From contig MCFE01000056.1 in assembly GCA_002104905.1 (NCBI GenBank), positions 62,001 to 126,000 on the forward strand: a DNA stretch of 64,000 nt, read 5' to 3'. The DNA is from Basidiobolus meristosporus CBS 931.73 (lineage: Eukaryota; Basidiobolomycota; Basidiobolomycetes; Basidiobolales; Basidiobolaceae). The translations under genes were made by a program, and so were the position numbers. Position 1 is the stretch's first letter. Every line of letters begins with the position of its first letter. Positions 56,241-64,000 of the stretch are shown here, piece after piece. The notes beneath the pieces are model-generated. The model was not told where the DNA came from. It did not search any database and saw nothing but the letters and a program-made list of their open reading frames with translations.

Positions 56241-56469
56241 CTGTGCACAGATGCTTCAGATTATGCAATTGATGGAGTGTTGAGCCAAGAACACAAGGGA
56301 AAGGACTACCCCATTGCCTTTGAATCCAAGAAACTGAACTCAGCAGAACAAAACTAGCCTGTGAATGAGAAGGAGATGCTTGCTATAATACACTTTTTGA
56401 AGACATGGAGATGCTAAATTGAAGGAGTCAAATGAACTGTGAAGACTGATCATTCCTCCCTCAAGTATA
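56241..56469 (+). pseudogene. Gypsy RNase H, 5' part, split by the copia C1 insertion
   Basis: CTDASDYAIDGVLSQEHKGK, YPIAFESKKLNSAEQN, EKEMLAIIHFLKTWR and TDHSSLKY follow the Ty3/gypsy RNase H pattern, with stops. The reading continues at 61157 (LTQKVLSRRITRWSEYIQQF). Confidence 0.8.
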
Positions 56470-56838
56470 TGTTGAAATATTGGACTATTTGGTATCATTC
56501 AGCAGCTAAAAATTTACTTAACAATTTTAGGCTAGTCTTAGTCACTGTAGGACTCATTTACTGCCTTTACTTCGCCACTTTCTCCAGATATATGATCTTA
56601 TGATTATTCCCCTATAGTCAGGATCAAATTAGCACTATTACCAAACATTATGTACTAACCCTGAAACTGTTACAGAATGCTCCTGAATATTGAGAAACCC
56701 TCCCTACTTAGTGTTGCAGCTGTATTACTTCTACAAAGGTATAAATACTGAGCTTCTTTATGAATAAACAACAGTTCAACTATTATCACTATTTCTTGAT
56801 AAGTTCCTTATATCCAAATCACTTCTTAAATTGCAACA
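56470..56838 (+). repeat. 5' LTR of young copia C1
   Basis: 369 bp, TGTTGAAATATTGG ... AAATTGCAACA, with a TATAAATA motif about 110 bp before its end. Confidence 0.92.
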
Positions 56839-56872
56839 GGTTATGAGCCCCGTGTTGCCTTAACCTATTCTA

Positions 56873-57217
56873 ATGATGACTTCTACCAGCAAACAAAGCA
56901 ATACCAACATCTTCCCTGTAAAGGAGAGGTTTGATGGGAAGAACTACAGACTTTGGAGAATCAAGATGCAGATCCACCTTGAGGAAAGAAAGCTTTGGAA
57001 TATAGTAACAGGAAAGGAAGTTGAGCCCAAAGGAACAGCAGAAGATGTGGAGAAGTTTCAAGAGAAGGAGAGAAAGGCCTTCAATGCAATATGCATCAAT
57101 GTGCAAGACTCCTTCATTGGACAAATCCATGCCTCAAATACTGCCAAAGCAGCATGGGAATCCTTGGAGAAGATCTTTAGAGCAAAGTCAGTATCAAGCA
57201 AGCTTTATTTGAAATGA
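56873..57217 (+). CDS. Copia C1 gag, N-terminal part up to in-frame TGA
   Basis: 114 codons (MMTSTSKQSNTNIFPVKERF ...) ending in TGA at 57215-57217. The same frame continues immediately after the stop into the 1187-codon frame, so a single TGA separates the two. The older copy has CAA at this codon. Either a recent nonsense mutation (for example CGA to TGA at a CpG) or an unusual readthrough site; the following bases AAG are not a known strong readthrough context. Confidence 0.85.
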   Translation: MMTSTSKQSNTNIFPVKERFDGKNYRLWRIKMQIHLEERKLWNIVTGKEVEPKGTAEDVEKFQEKERKAFNAICINVQDSFIGQIHASNTAKAAWESLEKIFRAKSVSSKLYLK

Positions 57218-57229
57218 AAGTTCTTCAAC

Positions 57230-60200
57230 ATGAGAAAAAAGCCAGATGATGACATGCTACAACTCATTACCAGAATGGAGACACTTGCAGAAGAACTTTA
57301 CAGTATTAATGCTGGTGTAGATGATGAAGAAAAGATACTCTGTCTGCTTTGCAGCCTACCAGACAAGTATGAGCCACTCATACTTTCTTTTGAAAGCAGA
57401 GAAGACAACTTGACTTTAGACTATGTCAAAGGAAGACTTCTCCATGAAGAACTCAGACGTAATGACCAAGCAGAAAAAATTGAAGATAATGCTTTATTCA
57501 GTTCAGAAAGGCATACAGAAAAGAAGGGAAAGCAACAAAACCGAAGAAAACCTGGCTGCTGTAACTACTGTAAGAAGCCAGGACACTGGGCAAGAGAATG
57601 CAAGAAGAAACAAGCAGACGAAAAACAGAAACTAGAGCAGGCAAACCATATAACTACTGATGAACAGCTATTTGTCACTGTACAAGAGAGTGCAAGTAAC
57701 CGAAGTAATGAATGGTATATTGACTCTGGAGCATCACAGCATATTTGTGGTATAAAGGATTGGTTCAGCAACTTAAAGACTATTCCTGTAAGAAAGGTTT
57801 ATTTGGGAGATAACTCTGCATTGGAAGCTACCGCCAGTGGGTCCATACAACTAAATATGAGTGATAACTCAGGGGCAACAACAGCAAAACTGACTGACGT
57901 ACTCTATGTACCTGGAATAGCTAAGAACCTACTCTCAGTCAGTAAAGCAACTACTCAGGGACTGAAATTTGTTTTTACTAAGCTGAGCTGCTCAATATTG
58001 AGTGAAAATGGACAAAAATTAGCTTCGGGAATCAGAGATCACAATATATACAAGTTACAATGCAAGATCATTGTACCTGAGTATGTCAACATTGCTGAAA
58101 CCGATGAAACCAACTGGGAGACGTGGCATAGGAGGCTAGGACACATAGGGGAACAGAAAATGAGCCAATTGGTGAAAAATCAGCTTGTTTTGGGCCTAAA
58201 ATACTCAATTCCGATCAAATTGAATGTTTGTAAAGGATGTTCATATGGCAAACAAGCTAGGCAACGTTTCAAGAGCTCAGAAGGCATCAATACCACCGAA
58301 CTATTGGCTATTGTACACTCAGACATATGTGGCCCCATGAGAACACTGTCCTTTGGAGCCAAGAGATACTTTATGACGTTTATTGATGACAAGACAAGAT
58401 ATACATGGGTGTACTTCCTCAAAACAAAGGATGAAGCTTTAGAGACGTTTAAGCACTTCAAGAACATGGCAGAAACACAAACTGGGTGTAAATTGAAGGT
58501 ACTACGAAGTGACAATGGAGGAGAATACTGCTCAAAGGAGTTTGCAAAATACTGCTTGTCTACTGGTATACTTCAACAGACCACAGTTCCTCATACTCCA
58601 CAGCAAAATGGAGTAGCAGAACGTGCAAACAGAACAATAGTAGAGATGGGAAGATCTATGCTACATGATAAGGGAATGGACTACAAGTTTTGGGCTGAAT
58701 CTGTTGCTACCGCTGTATACATCAAGAACAGATGCCCAACAACAGCACTACGTGATTCTACACCCTTTGAAGCATATACAGGCAAAAAACCAGATCTCCA
58801 GCACCTCAGGATCTTTGGCAGTGATGTTTTTTATCACATCCCTGACAAAAAACGCTCAAAGTTGGAACCAAAGAGTAGAAAAGGGATCTTTCTTGGGTAT
58901 TGTGAAGGTACTAAAGGGTATAGAGTGTATGATGGCGAAATTCAGAAGCTGATCAAGAGCAGGGACGTTGTATTTGAGGAGAATTCAGATCAGAAAGCCA
59001 CAGAAATCATTGGCCAGCTGCCTGATGATGCAATCAACACAAATGAAGAAGATACGTACCAAATCCAGCCAGAGATGGAAGATACTTCTACCAGTTCCAG
59101 ATCAGAACAGATTATCCCAGTTAGGAGATCTACCAGAATAAGAAATGCCCCTGGATCCTGGTGGCAGACATCCAATGATCATGAAGAAGCTTATCTTGCC
59201 TTATGTGCCGAACCTCAGAATCTGGAACAGGCAATGCAAGGTCCAGATGCTACTAAGTGGCAACAAGCCATGCAGGAGGAGTACCAATCACTGATCAAGG
59301 CAAAAACGTGGGAACTGGTAGATTTACCAAATGGGAGAAAGCCAATAGGATGTAGATGGGTCTATAAGATCAAGATAACCTCAAATGGTGCCGTTGATAA
59401 GTACAAGGCTAGATTGGTAGCTAAAGGCTATTCCCAGATCCAGGGACTAGACTTTAAGGAAACATTTGCTCCGGTTGCCAAGTTTAACTCTATTAGGACA
59501 GTTCTAGCCCTGGCAGCTGTACACAGTCTAGATCTACACCAAATGGACGTCAAAACAGCCTTTCTAAATGGGGATTTGCAAGAAACTATATATATGGAGC
59601 AACCAGAAGGTTTTACCGATCCAAAAAGCCCCCATAAGGTGTGCAAACTTAGAAAATTGTTGTATGGGCTTAAGCAGGCACCCAGAGCATGGTATAACAA
59701 GATTGACACATATCTAGAGGAAATTGGGTTCTCTCGTAGCACTGCAGATCACAGTATATATGTGAAACAGCTCAAAAAGGGTGTGATCATCCTAGTTCTT
59801 TATGTGGACGACCTAATTATAGCTACAAGTGATCAAGAGGCACTTAAACAGACGAAATCAGATCTCTTCAGCAAGTTTGAGAAGAAAGATCTTGGAAAAT
59901 TGAGCTATTTTCTTGGAATTGAGGTCAAATTTGACATACCTACGCAGAAAATTGTGCTGAATCAGTCTAAGTACATCAGGGACACTCTTAGACGCTTCAA
60001 AATGGAAAATTGCAAACCTGCAGCAACCCCTATGGACAATAACCTGAAATTAAGCAAATCTCAGCCAGTTATGGATGAAAACGGCTCAAATATGGACCAA
60101 AACTTTCCCTATCAATCAATGGTTGGTAGCCTAATGTACTTGATGGTGTCTACACGTCCAGATATTGCAGTAGCAGTTGGAATAGTCAGTCAATTCATGC

Positions 60201-60793
60201 AGAATTATGGATCAGATCAAATTGCAGCAGTTAAGCGGATTTTCAGATATCTACAAGGTACCATAAATATGGTACTGGAATACTCTGGAGCAGCTAATAG
60301 GCGAAAATTTGATGGTTATAGTGATTCAGATTGGGGTAGAGATCTGATTGACAGACGCTCTACCACAGGCTATGTATTTCTTTATGCTGGTGCAGCTATT
60401 ACTTGGAATTGCAAGAAACAACCAACTGTGGCACTATCTACAACTGAAGCCGAATATATGGCTGCATGTCAAGCAACTAAGGAGGCTATATGGCTACAAA
60501 AATTATTCAAAGACTTAGGTTTTAATTCAGGTGAACCAACATGTATTTACAAGGATAATCAAAGTTGTATTTCATTAGCTAGAAATCCTACTAATCATGC
60601 CAGAACTAAGCACATTGATATACAGCATCACTTTGTGAGGGAAGCTGTAGAAAATAACTTAGTAGAGCTGGTTTACTGCCCAACTGACAAAATGGTGGCA
60701 GACATATTGACAAAACCACTAGCTAGGCCACAGTTTGAGATCCTTAGAGAGAAATTGGGATTAAGAAATTATTTAGTTGAGGGGGAGTGTTGA
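57230..60793 (+). CDS. Copia C1 gag-pol polyprotein (gag C-term, protease, integrase, RT, RNase H)
   Basis: An intact frame of 1187 codons in phase with gag. Domain order is Ty1/copia: gag C-terminus, CCHC knuckle (C111, C114, H119, C124; CNYCKKPGHWAREC), aspartic protease WYIDSGASQH (D165), integrase HRRLGHIG...CKGCSYGKQ zinc site, catalytic HSDICGP, RSDNGGEY and NGVAERANR, reverse transcriptase with HQMDVKTAFLNGDL and LYVDDLIIATSD, and RNase H with ALSTTEAEYMAACQATKEA. It ends LVEGEC at the purine tract, overlapping the first bases of the 3' LTR. The first ATG at 57230 is just downstream of the in-frame TGA, so natural translation would start at 56873 if the stop were read through. Confidence 0.93.
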   Translation: MRKKPDDDMLQLITRMETLAEELYSINAGVDDEEKILCLLCSLPDKYEPLILSFESREDNLTLDYVKGRLLHEELRRNDQAEKIEDNALFSSERHTEKKGKQQNRRKPGCCNYCKKPGHWARECKKKQADEKQKLEQANHITTDEQLFVTVQESASNRSNEWYIDSGASQHICGIKDWFSNLKTIPVRKVYLGDNSALEATASGSIQLNMSDNSGATTAKLTDVLYVPGIAKNLLSVSKATTQGLKFVFTKLSCSILSENGQKLASGIRDHNIYKLQCKIIVPEYVNIAETDETNWETWHRRLGHIGEQKMSQLVKNQLVLGLKYSIPIKLNVCKGCSYGKQARQRFKSSEGINTTELLAIVHSDICGPMRTLSFGAKRYFMTFIDDKTRYTWVYFLKTKDEALETFKHFKNMAETQTGCKLKVLRSDNGGEYCSKEFAKYCLSTGILQQTTVPHTPQQNGVAERANRTIVEMGRSMLHDKGMDYKFWAESVATAVYIKNRCPTTALRDSTPFEAYTGKKPDLQHLRIFGSDVFYHIPDKKRSKLEPKSRKGIFLGYCEGTKGYRVYDGEIQKLIKSRDVVFEENSDQKATEIIGQLPDDAINTNEEDTYQIQPEMEDTSTSSRSEQIIPVRRSTRIRNAPGSWWQTSNDHEEAYLALCAEPQNLEQAMQGPDATKWQQAMQEEYQSLIKAKTWELVDLPNGRKPIGCRWVYKIKITSNGAVDKYKARLVAKGYSQIQGLDFKETFAPVAKFNSIRTVLALAAVHSLDLHQMDVKTAFLNGDLQETIYMEQPEGFTDPKSPHKVCKLRKLLYGLKQAPRAWYNKIDTYLEEIGFSRSTADHSIYVKQLKKGVIILVLYVDDLIIATSDQEALKQTKSDLFSKFEKKDLGKLSYFLGIEVKFDIPTQKIVLNQSKYIRDTLRRFKMENCKPAATPMDNNLKLSKSQPVMDENGSNMDQNFPYQSMVGSLMYLMVSTRPDIAVAVGIVSQFMQNYGSDQIAAVKRIFRYLQGTINMVLEYSGAANRRKFDGYSDSDWGRDLIDRRSTTGYVFLYAGAAITWNCKKQPTVALSTTEAEYMAACQATKEAIWLQKLFKDLGFNSGEPTCIYKDNQSCISLARNPTNHARTKHIDIQHHFVREAVENNLVELVYCPTDKMVADILTKPLARPQFEILREKLGLRNYLVEGEC

Positions 60794-61156
60794 AATATTG
60801 GACTATTTGGTATCATTCAGCAGCTAAAAATTTACTTAACAATTTTAGGCTAGTCTTAGTCACTGTAGGACTCATTTACTGCCTTTACTTCGCCACTTTC
60901 TCCAGATATATGATCTTATGATTATTCCCCTATAGTCAGGATCAAATTAGCACTATTACCAAACATTATGTACTAACCCTGAAACTGTTACAGAATGCTC
61001 CTGAATATTGAGAAACCCTCCCTACTTAGTGTTGCAGCTGTATTACTTCTACAAAGGTATAAATACTGAGCTTCTTTATGAATAAACAACAGTTCAACTA
61101 TTATCACTATTTCTTGATAAGTTCCTTATATCCAAATCACTTCTTAAATTGCAACA
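60788..61156 (+). repeat. 3' LTR of young copia C1
   Basis: 369 bp, identical to the 5' LTR by eye over its whole length. Confidence 0.92.
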
Positions 61157-62601
61157 TTATATACTTACTCAGAAGGTACTCTCTAGAAGAATAACAAGAT
61201 GGAGTGAATACATTCAGCAATTTGACTTGGAGACTGTCTACAGCCCTACAAAAAACAACACAGTTGCTGATGCCTTATCAAGACTAGAACAAGTTGCACA
61301 ACTCAGCTTGTTGCATGAATCAGATTAGCCTTGCTTTTTACCAAGGTATTTGGAGGGCAAAGCCATTTCTAATCAGGTGCATTAGAAGCTCAAGAAGATA
61401 TTAAGAATGAAGCCAACAAATTTGTAGCAGAGGATAAAGCACTCTACCAAATTGTTGATGGAAGGCCCATTGCATAGTGCATATTGCCCTTATGTTGCTT
61501 GCCTGGATTTGATACATACACTACACAATGGATATGGACATCTTGGAATTGAAGGAGTTTACAGCATTGTAAAAGCCAGAGTATGGTGGCCCAAAATGCA
61601 ACAAGATATTGGGAAGCTAGTGAAACATGCCCAAGCTGCCATATCAAACAAGGCCAACTGCAGAGAATTGCCTAGCCCTTCCCTTGAAGCCAGTGAGATC
61701 ATTCAAGAGATGGGGAATTGACTTTATTGGAAGGCTGCTAACCACCCAGAAATGCCATTGTTGGATCCTAATAGCAATTGACTAGGCCACTAAATGGCCA
61801 GTTGCTAAAGTTGCACCTGTAGCCAATGAGCAAGAAGCAGCAAGTTTCATCCACCATGAGATCTTTGTGAAGCTTGGATGCCTGGTAAAAGTTTTATCTC
61901 ATATTGGAGCTAACCTTATGGCAAAGCATTGGAAGCTTACCTGGAAATGCTGCAGATCAAACACTTGGAAACCTTGGTATATCACCCCAGAACTAATGGA
62001 GTCACTAAGTGGTTTCACAGATTATTTGGAAAATGCTGTCTTATATGCAAAGTTAGCTGTAAGTAATTGGGATGACTATATAGACCAAGCACTTTTAGCC
62101 TTCAGAGTTATTGTCCATAACACCACCCAACAATTGCCATTTTACTTAGTGTATGGATGTGAACCAAGGATCCCAGGAGATCACACACAGCCAAAGCTTA
62201 TAGATACCTTAGAAGATAAACTCAGTCAGTCTAGTAGAAACCAGCAGCTGCAGCAAAGATGTCAAGCGGTACAGACCAATATACTTCAAAGTGCAGGAAA
62301 GATGAAGTAGATATTTGATAAGACTGTATCACTAGAAGCATTAACAATTGGGAACTTTATATTGCTGAGACACAACACTTGGAAGAGGTCTGAGCCACAA
62401 CAGACAAGACATTTCAAGATTGTTACAGAATGTCTGTTTGCCACTTACCAACTTGTAGACAAACAAGGGAATATCCAGGAAGATTTAATTCATAGAGACA
62501 GACTAAAGTTTGCAAGACTTGCTGACAATACTGAATCATCAAGATATTAGGATCACAAGAAAGAGAGTCAGGAGAACCCTCTAAACTTTAGTAGAGCAGA
62601 G
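61157..62601 (+). pseudogene. Gypsy RNase H end and integrase remnant
   Basis: Continues the RNase H from 56469 (LTQKVLSRRITRWSEYIQQF, NNTVADALSRL), then integrase H2C2 region (YGHLGIEGVYSIVKARVWWP, 61.53 kb), VYHPRTNG-like sequence in another frame near 61.98 kb, and LPFYLVYGCEPRIPGDHTQP (62.13 kb). Several stops. A purine tract precedes the LTR at 62602. Confidence 0.82.
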
Positions 62602-62966
62602 TGTTATGGACTACTGCTTGAGTGTTTAAGCTAGATCAGCTTTTAATCATATCAATTAGTTAAATGTTTGGCCTATCAATATATTAGTGTTATCTTATTA
62701 ATCAGTAGTGTTAGTCAGCAGATGAATCAGCTTATGCTTATCTGACAGAGATAAATATATCAAGTAGCATCTATTTAGTGATGCTGATGCAATCAAATTA
62801 GTCATTAGCCACAACCCACATTAGGAAATATGATTAGTCAGCAATTGATCTGGCTATATGTATAAGGAGCTTCTGGAACCTCAAAGAAAATTAGTTCAAA
62901 TTTTGGTGAGCTCATACTAGCTACACTCCCTATTCCTCTACAACTCTTATATCCCAACTTGTAACA
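62602..62966 (+). repeat. Gypsy LTR (family G), 3' copy
   Basis: TGTTATGGACTACTGCTTG ... CAACTTGTAACA, 365 bp, with the purine-rich GTAGAGCAGAG just upstream. Confidence 0.82.
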
Positions 62967-64000
62967 AATAACAGCTCAGATATTATCATTGTTGCTTGAT
63001 ATTATCCTTGTATCCAGATCACTTCAAAATTGAAACAATAACAGCTTCAAGCATACTTAATTCAGAAAGTGGGCCCCTGAACATGAGGTAGAAGCCCAAG
63101 GATAATATATATCAATGCTGCTTTAGATGAAGAAGTAAAGACATTCTCACTACTTTGCAGCTTACTGCACAGGTTTGATCCACTAACACTCTCTTTTGAG
63201 AGCAGGGGGGACATTTTGACCTTGCACTATATGAAAGAAATGTATCATCACAAAGAACTCAGATGCTATGCTGAGTAGACAAGATCAAGATAATGCATTA
63301 CTGAGCCCAGAAATGCATAGAGAAAAGAAGGGAAAGCAACAGAAGTAACACAATCCTGGCTACTATAACTGCTGTAAGAAGCAAGGATAGTGGGCAAGAG
63401 ATTCAAAGAACAATCAAGTGGAAGTAAAATATATGCTGGAACAAGAAAACCATATAACAACAGTAGAACAGCTATATCTAATGAGTATTTCAGCAGTATT
63501 GAATATGGGGCACTGCAGCATATTTTTGGTACAAAGGAGAAATTCAGTAAGCAATACACTATCTATGTAAAAGCATTTACCTGGATGACTACTCTGCACT
63601 GGAAGCTACTGCTGGTGGAACTATACAGCAAAGTATGGGTGATATGTCAGGGGCTAAGACAGCAAAACAACTGAGGTAGACTATGTGCCTAGAATAGCTA
63701 AAGGTCTACTACCTTTATTTAACTTAAGCAGGGTTTCCCACTAATCATGCACACACTTAGCATATAAATATATATCACCATTTATTGAGGGAAGGGGTAG
63801 AGAATTACACAGTAGGGTCAGCTTAATACCAAATTAACAAAATACTTGCATATATTTTGGCCAAGCCACTTGCTAGGCTATACTTCTGAGAACTCAGAGG
63901 GATATTGGTATTGCAAATTTTTTAGTTGAGAGGAAGTGCCAAACTTAGTAATATTTTGTATCATTCCGCAACTGAAAATTTACTTGGTAATTCTGCATTA
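62967..64000 (+). mobile_element. Copia C1 internally deleted copy, running off the window
   Basis: A C1 LTR tail (62967 to about 63037) is followed by gag/zinc-knuckle/protease remnants (ENHITTVEQLYL near 63.44 kb, YVPRIAKGLLPL near 63.68 kb). It then jumps at about 63700-63740 to the C-terminal RNase H end (ILAKPLARLYF-like, 63.85 kb), the purine tract GAGAGGAAG, and the start of a 3' LTR at 63937. Integrase and RT are missing. Confidence 0.75.

Larger units (their letters stand above)
56470..61156 (+). mobile_element. Young copia LTR retrotransposon, family C1
   Basis: 369-bp LTRs at 56470-56838 and 60788-61156 that look identical by eye, with TGTTG ... CAACA ends. The primer-binding region GGTTATGAGCCCCG follows the 5' LTR and the purine tract GAGGGGGAG precedes the 3' LTR. 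The flanking duplication is GTATA (56465-56469) and TTATA (61157-61161, one change). All copia domains are intact in order, with one in-frame TGA in gag. It keeps more CpG than the other elements. Confidence 0.95.

Overview
The window looks like nuclear DNA of a filamentous fungus. It has short introns (about 50-75 nt, GT...AG), fungal housekeeping genes with mitochondrial presequences, and a sharp division into a gene-rich part (about 1-22.2 kb) and a transposon-rich part (about 23-64 kb). I cannot name the species. The combination of conserved intron-bearing genes with copia, gypsy and tnp2-type DNA transposons points to a repeat-rich genome.

Gene part. A glycine dehydrogenase (glycine cleavage P protein) fragment runs off the left edge on the minus strand and is divergent from SMC1. 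Three paralogous SAM methyltransferases follow SMC1: a recent 1.22-kb tandem duplication made two near-identical copies, of which the first carries a one-base frameshift, and an older diverged paralogue lies beyond. Convergent to these are mitochondrial Hsp70 (SSC1), the cohesin kleisin RAD21 (7 exons) and the NAC beta subunit. SMC1 and RAD21, partners in the same cohesin ring, therefore lie within 12 kb. A tRNA-bearing stretch (two near-identical tRNA-Leu(CAG), one tRNA-Arg(CCG)) carries two identical copies of a 260-bp repeat. Four plus-strand genes follow: CMC2, a small unrecognised (weakly Atg31-like) gene, MO25/HYM1 (10 exons, with a one-base frameshift in exon 4) and ribosomal protein eL24.

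Transposon part. From 24.07 to 50.81 kb the sequence is best read as one ancient DNA transposon opened up by nested insertions. The family encodes a decayed tnp2/Plavaka-like transposase and, divergently from an exactly 222-bp spacer, a second protein (ORF2) with no family I recognise. Three copies are visible: A/D (outermost), B inserted in A/D, and C inserted in A/D. Ends read CCCTATG...CATAGGG, and copy C is flanked by a TTG duplication. B holds a copia element (family C2) that itself holds a solo LTR; C holds a second, inverted C2 element that itself holds a 734-bp perfect-palindrome (foldback) element. Most junctions are documented by target-site duplications.

From 48.5 kb there are gypsy fragments (gag-protease, inverted LTR, integrase, RNase H), an old copia family C1 copy, and one young C1 copia element (56.47-61.16 kb) with 369-bp LTRs that I read as identical. 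It is intact except for one in-frame TGA in gag, and it is inserted in the RNase H region of a gypsy element. The older transposons are almost free of CpG, while the young copia and the host genes keep it, which suggests methylation-driven or RIP-like decay. Coordinates of decayed elements are approximate, and all splice sites were read by eye.
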